From Weeksellaceae bacterium (GTDB lineage: Bacteria; Bacteroidota; Bacteroidia; Flavobacteriales; Weeksellaceae), in assembly GCA_949788275.1 (NCBI GenBank), contig OX460916.1, positions 1,674,001-1,738,000 on the forward strand: 64,000 nt of DNA, written 5' to 3'. The position numbers and the translations under genes were made by a program. The notes beneath the pieces are model-generated. The model saw only the letters and a program-made list of their open reading frames with translations. It was not told the origin of the DNA and did no database searches. This document shows, in pieces, positions 25,820 to 33,936 of this stretch (within the stretch, counting starts at the first letter, position 1; each line of letters begins with the position of its first letter).

Positions 25820-28060
25820 TTAATTTAATTTAAATCGTAATCCGGCATAATACATTTGCCCAAAAATAGGGGCGTAAACGAGTGAGCTATCAAAGTTAGA
25901 TCCAAAAGGATTATCCGCTCCTAAGATAACGCGGTCTTGTTGGTAATTCGTCATATTCTCTCCTCCCACATACACTTCAAAACGTTTAGAAAACACTTTG
26001 GTTACCTGTGCATTCAGCGTAGAGAAAGGATTCGAATAAGCCGCTAATTGATTTTCTGGGCTATTATCGGTTGTTGAAGGCAAACGTTGCTTGCCTAACC
26101 AATTCCATGTTAAATCGAAACGCCAATGCGCACCTCCACGTGAATTAGTCTGATACTCTAAGTTGGTAAAAAAACGGTGTTTTGCTTGCATCGCTTTCTC
26201 CATGCGTCCATTTTCATAATCGGTCTGAATATCAAAGTATTTATAAGCTGAACGGATGAAAAAACGTTCAAAAGGCGTATAATTAAAATCAACCTGAACC
26301 GAATTGGCATAGGATTTCCCATCCAAATTATACAAACGTACCTGATGTGCAGAATAATCGATATCAGTCACAATTTGATTCTCAAAATCGGTACGGTAGA
26401 GATCCAATGTTACATCGGCTTTCTTACCAAATAACCTAAACTCTTGGGTAAAGCTCATACCATAATTCCAAGCAATTTCAGGATCCAACCCATAAATCTC
26501 ACCACCACTACCTTTAATAACAAAGGCTCTAGAGGATGCAAACAAATTCTGATTTTCTGCGAAAACATTGTTCAATCGTTTTCCACGCCCCACCGATCCT
26601 TTCACTGTTGTCCCTTCCCAAGGCGTATAACGTGTATGTAAACGCGGAGTTAAGAAAAAGCCCATTCGGTTATGATAATCAGCACGTATTCCCGCAATTA
26701 CCTGAAAGTTTTTCATATTATCATGGGTATATTCAAAGAATGTTCCCACCGAGTTATCAATTCGATCAAAATTTTTCGCATCGGGTAAGGCCACAAACTC
26801 CTCGTATTTATCCAAAGCAAAACTGGCTCCGGTAGAAAACTTATTTTTTGTATTGCTAATAATCGAATTAAAAATAAAATTCGAGTACACGCTTTGCTGG
26901 GTAATATCGTATTGGTTTAAACCAAAATACGATTCTTGCTGATGGTAATTGTAAGCGGTTTGAAGCCCCATACTTTGGTATGGCATACCGGGGAAAACAT
27001 ACCCTATTTTAGACGACAAGTCGACTTTTTGAGTCGTTATTTCCGATCCCCAAAGATTGGTCGTCAACTTATCCCGTTTCTTATCAAAATCAACTTCTCC
27101 TCCTTGTTTATCATCGTGCATGTAGCGAGCCGAGAAAAAACCAATCCAACCTTTTTCGAGGTTCTGATACTGCCAGCGATTCATCACATTAATTTGCTTA
27201 CCAACAGGGCTGTCTAAAAATCCATCATTGTTCATATCGTTCTTCGCTACGCGTGCATTTCCATGCAAGAAAAGAGAAGAACTCCATTTATCAGACAATT
27301 TCTTATTCAAATGAGCATTGGCCTCTAATCGAGCATCGGTAGAACCATACAGATTTAAATAAAAAGGAATGTCATTCGCTGGTTTTATCAGTTCGGTATT
27401 AATTTGACCCGAAATACTTTCAAAACCATTCACAACCGTTCCCGCGCCTTTTGTCACCTGAATGCTCTCTACCCACGTCCCTGGCGTAAACGTTAAGCCA
27501 TAGGCCTGAGAGGCACCACGAACCGAAGGAATGTTTTCCTCCGCAATTAAGATATAAGGACTTGTTAGGCCCAGCATTCTAATCTGTTTCGTACCCGTTA
27601 CAGCATCGGAAAAGTTGACATCAATAGACGGATTTGTTTCAAAAGATTCAGCTAAATTACAACAAGCAGCTTTTAGTAATTCTTTTCCAGTCATTACCGA
27701 CATATTCGTAGCACCAAACGATTTTTTAATCGAATTCCGTACATTGGTTACGCGTACCTCCTTCAACGCATTGGTTTCAGAGGGGACGAGCGTATAGGTT
27801 AAGAAATCGAAATTCAACGGAGTAACTTCAGTCGTTTGATAACCATTATAATGAATCTCAAACGTTTTTGTTTCAGGATGTGACGATAATTCAAACTCCC
27901 CTTCAGCATTGGTTAAAACGAAATTTTCATCGTTTTTCCAATAAATCTCGGCGCCAACAATTGGCTCATTTTTATCGTTTACAATTTTACCTTTCACCCC
28001 TTCTTGGGCAAAAGTAAAGACAGTACTCAGTAATAAAACTGAGGTATATAAGTATTTCAT
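25820..28060 (-). CDS. TonB-dependent receptor, probably metal-related
   Basis: This 746-residue protein has a signal peptide (about 1-18), a carboxypeptidase-regulatory-like domain (about 20-100), a plug with KELLKAACCNLAESFETNPS and DAVTGTKQIRMLGL, and a C-terminal barrel ending in YYAGLRFKLN. The Cys pair in the AACCNL segment recurs, as far as I recall, in flavobacterial receptors encoded beside HMA proteins. It should import a ligand across the outer membrane; neighbours with metal-binding motifs suggest copper or another transition metal. The substrate remains an inference from context. Confidence 0.88.
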   Translation of the reverse strand: MKYLYTSVLLLSTVFTFAQEGVKGKIVNDKNEPIVGAEIYWKNDENFVLTNAEGEFELSSHPETKTFEIHYNGYQTTEVTPLNFDFLTYTLVPSETNALKEVRVTNVRNSIKKSFGATNMSVMTGKELLKAACCNLAESFETNPSIDVNFSDAVTGTKQIRMLGLTSPYILIAEENIPSVRGASQAYGLTFTPGTWVESIQVTKGAGTVVNGFESISGQINTELIKPANDIPFYLNLYGSTDARLEANAHLNKKLSDKWSSSLFLHGNARVAKNDMNNDGFLDSPVGKQINVMNRWQYQNLEKGWIGFFSARYMHDDKQGGEVDFDKKRDKLTTNLWGSEITTQKVDLSSKIGYVFPGMPYQSMGLQTAYNYHQQESYFGLNQYDITQQSVYSNFIFNSIISNTKNKFSTGASFALDKYEEFVALPDAKNFDRIDNSVGTFFEYTHDNMKNFQVIAGIRADYHNRMGFFLTPRLHTRYTPWEGTTVKGSVGRGKRLNNVFAENQNLFASSRAFVIKGSGGEIYGLDPEIAWNYGMSFTQEFRLFGKKADVTLDLYRTDFENQIVTDIDYSAHQVRLYNLDGKSYANSVQVDFNYTPFERFFIRSAYKYFDIQTDYENGRMEKAMQAKHRFFTNLEYQTNSRGGAHWRFDLTWNWLGKQRLPSTTDNSPENQLAAYSNPFSTLNAQVTKVFSKRFEVYVGGENMTNYQQDRVILGADNPFGSNFDSSLVYAPIFGQMYYAGLRFKLN

Positions 28061-28124
28061 GAATATATTTTACGTGGTATTAAACAAAAAGATCATCACC
28101 GTGGTGATGCTAAATGATTAAACC

Positions 28125-28553
28125 TTAGCCCTCGTAAAACAACAGTTGAGAATTGGAAATATAATTGGGGGGCGCATGACACTCCACAGAATGAGCCAGT
28201 AAGGTCAAACGCTGATGAACAGAATGCTCCAAATCACCAAAGTCCTGAAGATCGACAGACGATTCAACAAAAAACTGCACCTTTATTTTAAGAACCTGTG
28301 CCAGTTGCTGATCAATTGCTTTATCCATAAAAGCTTGCTCATCACAACATCCCCCATCCTCTTCCGAATTAGAATCAGACATCGTTGCACAGCAATGTTT
28401 CACTTCACTTACCTCACAATGTGTTGCCTGAACCTGTGTAAAACGAATTTCTTCCATCATGCCTTGGCAAAAATGCATTGTACAAGCCATCCCTAGATTA
28501 GATATAATCAAGAGAGTTGAGCACAACACAGCTATATGACGATAGAATTTCAC
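28125..28553 (-). CDS. HYC_CC_PP-type small exported protein
   Basis: This 142-residue product has a signal peptide (residues 1-23) and cysteine- and histidine-rich motifs: ACTMHFCQG, KHCCATM, GGCCDEQ and a late CHAPPNY. This series is the pattern of the flavobacterial HYC_CC_PP family, which has no firm function but typically sits beside TonB receptors and HMA proteins. The Cys and His content suggests metal binding in the periplasm. The start is GTG (28553). A -7 box at 28559-28566 would start transcription about at the GTG itself, so the mRNA may be leaderless. It leads the metal-related cassette. Confidence 0.78.
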   Translation of the reverse strand: MKFYRHIAVLCSTLLIISNLGMACTMHFCQGMMEEIRFTQVQATHCEVSEVKHCCATMSDSNSEEDGGCCDEQAFMDKAIDQQLAQVLKIKVQFFVESSVDLQDFGDLEHSVHQRLTLLAHSVECHAPPNYISNSQLLFYEG

Positions 28554-28558
28554 AGCTA

Positions 28559-28566
28559 CAAAAATA
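28559..28566 (-). promoter_or_regulatory. -7 box of the metal-related cassette
   Basis: TATTTTTG on the minus strand lies 5 bases before the GTG start of the first gene, giving a nearly leaderless transcript. Confidence 0.5.
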
Positions 28567-28760
28567 GCAAAAACAAAAAGGCAACCAATTATATCGTGTT
28601 ATAAAATTTTCTAAAGATGTTACATAACTTTCGAGTTATCAATTTCAAAACACCTCCTTGTTCTAACCAATCTTAAATTCCACAAATAATCTTGCCTCAT
28701 TCCTTTCATTAACTCGCTAAAATTCACTAAAATTGCATTTCTAAATAGAAATAAAAGACT

Positions 28761-30299
28761 ATGTCAGAAGATATTTTCAAAAAGGTGATTTCTCACGCCA
28801 AAGAATACGGATTTATATTCCAATCCAGTGAGATTTATGATGGATTATCAGCTGTTTATGACTACGGACAAAATGGAGCTGAACTAAAAAACAACATCAA
28901 ACAATATTGGTGGAAAGCCATGGTGCAATTAAACGAAAACATCGTCGGCATCGACTCTTCTATCTTTATGCACCCTACCACTTGGAAAGCTTCAGGTCAC
29001 GTGGATGCATTCAACGATCCATTGATCGACAATAAAGACTCTAAAAAACGTTACCGCGCCGATGTTTTAATTGAAGATTACTGTGCCAAAATTGAAACAA
29101 AAATAGAAAAAGAAGTTGCAAAAGCCGAAAAACGCTTTGGTGACGCCTTTGATAAAGCCGAATTTATTTCAACCAATGGCCGTGTTGTAGAATACCAACA
29201 AAAAATTGATAGCATTTTGCAACGCATGGGAAAATCGTTAGAAAACGAAGACCTAGAAGATGTAAAAGCCCTAATTGAAGAATTGGAAATTGCAGATCCT
29301 GTAACGGGCTCTAAAAACTGGACCGAAGTTCGTCAGTTCAACCTGATGTTCGGGACCAAATTAGGCGCTACCGCCGATCAAGCAATGGATTTATACTTAC
29401 GCCCAGAAACGGCTCAAGGAATTTTCTTAAACTACCTCAACGTTCAAAAAACCGGACGTATGAAATTACCTTTTGGGATTGCCCAAATCGGTAAAGCTTT
29501 CCGTAACGAAATCGTTGCCCGCCAATTCATTTTCCGCATGCGCGAATTCGAACAAATGGAAATGCAATACTTCGTAAAACCCGGAACCGAATTAGATTGG
29601 TATGCTAAATGGAAAGAAACCCGTCTTAGCTGGCACCATTCATTAGGTTTAGGAGACGATAATTACCGTTTTCACGACCACGAAAAATTAGCTCATTACG
29701 CCAATGCAGCAGCCGATATCGAATTCAAATTCCCTTTCGGATTCAAAGAATTGGAAGGAATTCATTCACGTACCGATTTCGATTTAAAAGCGCACGAACA
29801 ATTTTCAGGTAAAAAAATCCAGTACTTCGACAACGAAACCAACGAAAGCTATACCCCTTTTGTGGTAGAAACATCGGTTGGTTTAGACCGTTTATTCTTA
29901 TCAATCTTCGCCAATTCTTTAAAAGAAGAAAAACTAGAAGATGGTTCAGAACGCGTTGTTCTTCGTCTACCCGCTCCTTTAGCGCCTATAAAAGCCGCTA
30001 TTTTACCATTGGTCAAAAAGGACGGTCTACCCGAATTAGCAGAGAAAATCGTTAAACAATTGCGATTCGATTTCAACGTTATTTACGAAGACAAAGATTC
30101 TATCGGAAAACGTTACCGCCGCATGGATGCCATTGGTACCCCTTTCTGTATTACGGTCGATCACGATTCTTTAAACGACAACAGCGTAACCTTACGCCGT
30201 CGCGATACCATGGAACAAGTACGTGTTTCTATCGACGAATTAAATACCATCATCGATAAAGAGGTCAACATGAAATACCTTTTCGAAAAATTAAAATAA
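28761..30299 (+). CDS. glyS: Glycyl-tRNA synthetase, homodimeric class II type
   Basis: This 512-residue enzyme attaches glycine to tRNA-Gly. It is the eukaryote/archaea-like dimeric form, not the alpha2-beta2 form: an N-terminal segment with GFIFQSSEIYDGLSAVYDYG, class II motif 2 with RNEIVARQFIFRMREFEQME, motif 3 with VVETSVGLDRLF, and a C-terminal anticodon-binding domain (PAPLAPIKAAILPLVK onward, from about residue 410). Length fits the bacterial members. It stands alone with its own terminator, followed by hairpin repeat copy 3. Confidence 0.96.
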   Translation: MSEDIFKKVISHAKEYGFIFQSSEIYDGLSAVYDYGQNGAELKNNIKQYWWKAMVQLNENIVGIDSSIFMHPTTWKASGHVDAFNDPLIDNKDSKKRYRADVLIEDYCAKIETKIEKEVAKAEKRFGDAFDKAEFISTNGRVVEYQQKIDSILQRMGKSLENEDLEDVKALIEELEIADPVTGSKNWTEVRQFNLMFGTKLGATADQAMDLYLRPETAQGIFLNYLNVQKTGRMKLPFGIAQIGKAFRNEIVARQFIFRMREFEQMEMQYFVKPGTELDWYAKWKETRLSWHHSLGLGDDNYRFHDHEKLAHYANAAADIEFKFPFGFKELEGIHSRTDFDLKAHEQFSGKKIQYFDNETNESYTPFVVETSVGLDRLFLSIFANSLKEEKLEDGSERVVLRLPAPLAPIKAAILPLVKKDGLPELAEKIVKQLRFDFNVIYEDKDSIGKRYRRMDAIGTPFCITVDHDSLNDNSVTLRRRDTMEQVRVSIDELNTIIDKEVNMKYLFEKLK

Positions 30300-30317
30300 A
30301 CTTTTTTATTTTTTATA

Positions 30318-30349
30318 TAAAAGACTGCCAAAAGGCGGTCTTTTTTTTT
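30318..30349 (+). terminator. Intrinsic terminator after glyS
   Basis: AAAGACTGCC, loop AAAA, GGCGGTCTTT plus a T-run, 20 bases after the stop codon. Confidence 0.9.
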
Positions 30350-30376
30350 ACCTCCTTTCTTTTAGACAATTCTTTT

Positions 30377-30533
30377 GGGCGGCCGCTTCGCGCCGGGCTA
30401 TTCGCTCTATCTTTGCTGCAAGAACATCTCGGGTTTATGGAAACCCCAGGTAGCAGCAAAGGATGCCGCTGCTATCCCTGCCGCAGCGCCAAGGTGTTAA
30501 GGTGTTCGATGACGAACACCTTAACACCTTGGC
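30377..30533 (+). repeat. Dispersed hairpin repeat, copy 3
   Basis: This unit begins GGGCGGCCGCTTCGCGCCGG and carries CTTTGCTGC/GCAGCAAAG, an internal hairpin GGGTTT-ATGG-AAACCC and the block GGATGCCGCTGCTATCCCTG. It ends in a perfect 21-bp hairpin (30488-30508 with 30513-30533, loop ATGA). The hairpin shares CCAAGG at the base and GTGTTC near the apex with copy 1. It follows glyS in the same orientation, beyond the glyS terminator. Confidence 0.85.
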
Positions 30534-30536
30534 TTC

Positions 30537-30931
30537 AATCATAAATTTTAAATAACCAACATCCAATTTTAGAAGTATGAAACTTCAATAGGTACTTAGT
30601 TTCGAAACATATGGTCGCTCATCTCAAAGACCTAAAATGAATTCTCAATGTAAAACATTCGCTTCTAGCTAAAATTCGACGCCTTAAAGGATGCTTATCC
30701 CTACTAATCTCTTCGCCCCATGCCTTCTATCTATTGAAAATCTACTAAAGAGTTTTCGGTTTATCCAACAACGAAACACTCTGACCTATACCTACTTGCG
30801 CATGCAAACAATCATAAAAAGCGGTATGGTTACCTACACCTAAATCAGTACATTCGTTATGGTTGTATGGAGTATAGTCATAAAGACCAAACATGAAAAA
30901 AATAAATCAACTACTTACCAAAATTTCTATT
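30537..30931. other. Intergenic region without recognisable gene
   Basis: About 395 bases separate repeat copy 3 from the M48 peptidase start. I see no reading frame with coding character, no RNA gene and no clear promoter box. Confidence 0.5.
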
Positions 30932-31723
30932 ATGAAAAAAACTTTATTTACACTTGCCATAATCGCTTTGGCTGGTACAGGAACTGTGAATGCCCAAAAA
31001 TTAAATGGGGGTAAAATTGGTGCTGTAGCCGGCGCTGCAAAAGCATTAACCGTAAGTGATGCCGAAGTCATTGAATCAGCTGCAAAATCGGTGAAATGGA
31101 TGGATGAAAACAATGCGACTTGTTCATTAACCGACAAAGACCCCAAGAAAAAAGCCTATGCTCAACGCCTTGAAAAAATCTTTGGGCCCTATAAAAACCA
31201 CGATGGTTTAAAATTAAACTACAAAGTCTATTACGTGACCGATGTCAACGCCTTTGCTTCTCCTGATGGAAGTGTTCGCGTATTTTCTTCCTTAATGGAC
31301 ATCATGACCGATGATGAACTATTGGGGATTATTGGGCACGAAATAGGCCATGTAAAATTAGAGCATTCTAAAAAAGGTTATAAACAAGCCTTATTAACGG
31401 CAGCTGCGGCCCAATATGCTGGATCAACGTCGGGTTCTGTAGCCGATTTTGTCAATTCAGATTTAGGAAAAGCAGCAGAAGCGTTAACTGGCGCACAATT
31501 CTCCCAAAAACAAGAATCGGCCTCAGACAGTTATGCGTACGATTTTCTCGTGGCGAATAAAATAAACCCCGAAGCCCTTGTCACCGCATTCACCAAATTT
31601 GGTGATATGGAAAAGGAAGCCAATTCCGATAAAAGCATGGGTAAAAAAATGTTTTCGAGTCACCCAGACAGTGAAAAAAGAGCAAAACGCATGGCAGATA
31701 AAATAAAAAAAGACAAAAAATAG
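30932..31723 (+). CDS. Exported M48-family zinc metallopeptidase
   Basis: This 263-residue protein has a signal peptide (MKKTLFTLAIIALAGTGTVNAQ) and the M48 active site IIGHEIGHVKLEH (His136, Glu137, His140) with a third ligand region QKQESASDSYAYDF (Glu195 or Asp199). It resembles the soluble periplasmic M48 peptidases (YcaL/LoiP/BepA type) that degrade misfolded envelope proteins, rather than membrane-bound HtpX. The ATG at 30932 starts the signal peptide directly; an upstream start at 30893 would add 13 residues. It stands alone and ends at a terminator. Confidence 0.88.
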   Translation: MKKTLFTLAIIALAGTGTVNAQKLNGGKIGAVAGAAKALTVSDAEVIESAAKSVKWMDENNATCSLTDKDPKKKAYAQRLEKIFGPYKNHDGLKLNYKVYYVTDVNAFASPDGSVRVFSSLMDIMTDDELLGIIGHEIGHVKLEHSKKGYKQALLTAAAAQYAGSTSGSVADFVNSDLGKAAEALTGAQFSQKQESASDSYAYDFLVANKINPEALVTAFTKFGDMEKEANSDKSMGKKMFSSHPDSEKRAKRMADKIKKDKK

Positions 31724-31754
31724 CCCCTTTCTCTCCTTTTTCTGAGATTCAATT

Positions 31755-31785
31755 AAAAAAGCTTGAAAAAATTTCAAGCTTTTTT
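31755..31785 (+). terminator. Intrinsic terminator after the M48 gene
   Basis: AAAAAAGCTTGAAA and TTTCAAGCTTTTTT pair perfectly around a 3-base loop. Confidence 0.9.
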
Positions 31786-31909
31786 CTTATCCCTAATTCG
31801 GGAATTAATTCTATGATATCAATTGGCTTAAGACTGCCTCCACAGGCATAACAACGAGATTTATAAAAAACAACAAATGTTAAAATTCTATTTTTTGATA
31901 GTTTGGTAA

Positions 31910-31917
31910 TAATTTTG
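31910..31917 (+). promoter_or_regulatory. -7 box of the PF04020 membrane protein gene
   Basis: TAATTTTG fits the consensus and lies 35 bases before the ATG at 31952. No -33 TTG is found at the usual distance. Confidence 0.45.
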
Positions 31918-31951
31918 CATCTTAGAATATATAATCTAAAAAAATAGTACC

Positions 31952-32293
31952 ATGAGTTTTATTGTCAATCTTTTTGTTTCAGCACTTGTTGTGTTCGGAC
32001 TAGCAAATATTCTACCAGGTGTATCCGTTTCAGGGTTTGGATCTGCTATTTTAGTGGCCGTTGTCATCGGTTTTCTAAACGCGTTTATCCGACCAATCTT
32101 AGGATTTTTAAGTATCCCTATAACAATCCTAACATTGGGTTTATTTTCATTTGTGATTACCGCGGTGATTATTTTACTCGCCAGTGCCATTATGGGCGAT
32201 AGTTTCCATGTCGATGGATTCTGGTATGCCCTACTATTCGGTGTAGCCTTAGGAATTGTGAACTCGTTAGTCGGCGGATTATTATCCGACTAA
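31952..32293 (+). CDS. Four-helix membrane protein, PF04020 (YvlD-like)
   Basis: This 113-residue protein consists almost wholly of four membrane helices (about 4-22, 27-50, 55-78, 88-110) and carries the family hallmark NAFIRPILGFLSIPITILTLGLFSFVIT split over helices two and three. The family is labelled phage holin superfamily IV in databases, but chromosomal members such as YvlD are not phage genes; in Bacillus a relative is linked to envelope stress. No phage genes surround it here. Function is unknown beyond membrane location. Confidence 0.8.
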   Translation: MSFIVNLFVSALVVFGLANILPGVSVSGFGSAILVAVVIGFLNAFIRPILGFLSIPITILTLGLFSFVITAVIILLASAIMGDSFHVDGFWYALLFGVALGIVNSLVGGLLSD

Positions 32294-32315
32294 ATCATTG
32301 TTTATTGCATAAAAT

Positions 32316-32346
32316 AAAAACCGATATGGCTTACATATCGGTTTTT
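32316..32346. terminator. Bidirectional terminator overlapping the WYL gene stop
   Basis: AAAAACCGATATG, loop GCTTA, CATATCGGTTTTT. It serves the PF04020 gene on the plus strand and the WYL gene on the minus strand, whose stop codon lies inside the stem-loop. Confidence 0.88.
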
Positions 32347-33365
32347 TTGGGTTGTATCATATACTGATCTGCAGCAGCGCTTAATCGTTTTTGAATTCGC
32401 TTCCGTAAAGGTCTAGGTGCTAAAACCTCCAACTCTTCACCAAAACCTATAAGCTCACGCTCCAATTCGAAATTAAGAATAACGTCAATGGAAAATAGAG
32501 CACTAAGCTCCGTTTCCTCAATCAGTTTTTGCGTGGCATGCAAAGGCTTAGTAACTATATAAGGTGTTAGTTTTTTTGTCACCTTAAAAACAACTTTTTG
32601 CTCTCGTTCAGTAAGGGATTTGGTTACACCAATAGCATTGTCGAAGTAATGTTCGAAATCAATCGCTGGCATATCTACAAAATCTTCATTGGCCAATTCA
32701 TAAAAATCCACCATACGATCTAAAGCCAATGTATAAAGCGTTTTCGACTTTTGTGGTTTGACCAATAAAAACCAACGATTACGGTATTCCTTTAGTAAAT
32801 AAGGATAATAGATGGTTTGTCTTGGTTCGTTTTGACGGAACGACTGGTAATTGATTAAAAGAGGCTGCTTATTGGCTACAGCTGTGTAAAGGCGATTTAA
32901 ATGCGCTAACCCCTTGAGTAAAGGATTTTCCTCGAACTGAATATAGTTACGGGTTTTCTCTTTGGTCTTCGCTAAATTATTTTCGAGGCGAGTAATCACG
33001 CCATTCAATTCATCGAAATACTGAAAACCATTCACTTGCTTTAAAAAACCAATGACTTCTTTCATTTTCTCCATATCTGCCGATGAAACAGGTGAATTTT
33101 GGATGCTGTAATTTTTATCGGCGTAGCTATAATACTTTCTATCAGTAACAATAATGGGTGCATGGTACCCCAATTTATCACTTCGCATTAACTGAATATC
33201 CCCTTGAATCGTTCGCTTCGATATACCCGATGTTATTCCTTCATAGTCGTAAAGCGCCTCTGATACCGCCTCCATTAAATCGTCCAACGCCCATTTGCGG
33301 TAATGATTTTGGAGGCATTTATCAATGGTTTGATACCTTAATAAGGCTATTTTGTTTGTGGCCAT
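32331..33365 (-). CDS. WYL-domain transcription regulator
   Basis: This 344-residue protein has an N-terminal winged-helix region (residues 1-70, with RYQTIDKCLQ and GISKRTIQGDIQLMR), a WYL ligand domain in the middle (QPLLINYQSFRQ, YYPYLLKEYRNRWFLL, LDRMVDFYEL) and the WCX C-terminal extension ending LEVLAPRPLRKRIQKRL. WYL regulators sense nucleic-acid fragments, nucleotides or related ligands and often control stress or defence genes. It is divergent from the noncoding RNA and SPFH-rtcB unit across about 150 bases holding repeated TACGCAAATACAT sites, so it is a likely controller of that unit. Confidence 0.9.
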   Translation of the reverse strand: MATNKIALLRYQTIDKCLQNHYRKWALDDLMEAVSEALYDYEGITSGISKRTIQGDIQLMRSDKLGYHAPIIVTDRKYYSYADKNYSIQNSPVSSADMEKMKEVIGFLKQVNGFQYFDELNGVITRLENNLAKTKEKTRNYIQFEENPLLKGLAHLNRLYTAVANKQPLLINYQSFRQNEPRQTIYYPYLLKEYRNRWFLLVKPQKSKTLYTLALDRMVDFYELANEDFVDMPAIDFEHYFDNAIGVTKSLTEREQKVVFKVTKKLTPYIVTKPLHATQKLIEETELSALFSIDVILNFELERELIGFGEELEVLAPRPLRKRIQKRLSAAADQYMIQPKKTDM

Positions 33366-33416
33366 AGCGATTAACTTGCTCTAAAAATACAAAAAACGGA
33401 TTGAACAACGCAACCA

Positions 33417-33441
33417 ATTTGCGTAGTTTACGCAAATACAT
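33417..33441. promoter_or_regulatory. Inverted-repeat operator candidate near the WYL gene
   Basis: ATTTGCGTA and TACGCAAAT form a perfect 9-bp inverted repeat with a 3-base spacer (33417-33437). The right half continues as TACGCAAATACAT, which recurs at 33518. It lies 52 bases upstream of the WYL gene start and is a good candidate for its own operator. Confidence 0.55.
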
Positions 33442-33517
33442 CTCAATAAACTCAAAATAAAACTAATATATCACTGAAATAAAGCCACTTGTAATATAAT
33501 TTAAAAAATAACTCAAC

Positions 33518-33535
33518 TACGCAAATACATTGCGC
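33518..33535. promoter_or_regulatory. Second TACGCAAATACAT site
   Basis: This 13-bp sequence is an exact repeat of 33429-33441. Here it is followed by TGCGC, making a looser inverted repeat (TACGCAA, then TTGCGC). It precedes the structured noncoding region, so the same regulator could act on both divergent units. Confidence 0.5.
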
Positions 33536-33654
33536 ACTACTACCCCAACTTTGTCGTAGAAAATAAGTCGAAAGCTTTCGTTTGTGCTTCTGTATAGCAC
33601 GACAGTAGAAAATGTTTCATCTCTTCTATACTGGCTCTCGCTTTTTTCGATAAA

Positions 33655-33724
33655 TGAATGTGTTGGTGGTTCGAGTCCACCCGTCAAAGTTTCTTTGACG
33701 TATATCAATTGGTAGATAAATTCA
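33655..33724 (+). ncRNA. Circularly permuted tRNA-like module (YrlA-like)
   Basis: Read in order, the bases give: anticodon-stem 3' strand TGAAT, a 5-base variable loop, T-stem GGTGG, T-loop TTCGAGT, CCACC, acceptor 3' strand CGTCAAA, a short loop GTTTC, acceptor 5' strand TTTGACG, TA (positions 8-9), D-stem TATC, D-loop AATTGGTA, GATA, A26 and anticodon-stem 5' strand ATTCA. All four helices are perfect and have standard lengths (5, 7, 4, 5), and the conserved U8, A14, G18-G19, A21 and U54-U55-C56-A58 equivalents are present. The acceptor end is closed and no CCA end exists. This matches the known plan of YrlA Y RNAs, tRNA mimics linked to rtcBA in Salmonella. It cannot be a normal tRNA. Confidence 0.75.
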
Positions 33725-33936
33725 ACTTGGGCTAACGCCACACTCGCCATCGGTTCGATGGCCCCTAGCCTTCGGGCATCATGTAACAAGAAAGTCGAGC
33801 TGCTTTCAGATGAACTGATCTACGGATTAAGCGAGTCATTTGTAGAACGACCTGAATACGACTCCTTTTTGGATGATTGAACAAAGAAAACACGATGGTA
33901 CAAAACGGAACATTGGTGTAATCGGCCACTCAAAAC

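Noticed and set aside
31952-32293. Phage holin suggesting a prophage
   Set aside because: The PF04020 family is mostly chromosomal and no phage genes are nearby.
33655-33724. Reading the tRNA-like module as a normal or broken tRNA gene
   Set aside because: The halves are in reversed order, the acceptor stem is closed by a loop and no U33 or CCA end can be placed, while all helices are intact. A decayed tRNA would not keep a perfect permuted fold.
33517-33789. Open frame of 90 codons on the minus strand containing GGLEPPTHSF
   Set aside because: This peptide is a typical false translation of a tRNA T-arm; the frame runs across the tRNA-like module and has no family features.
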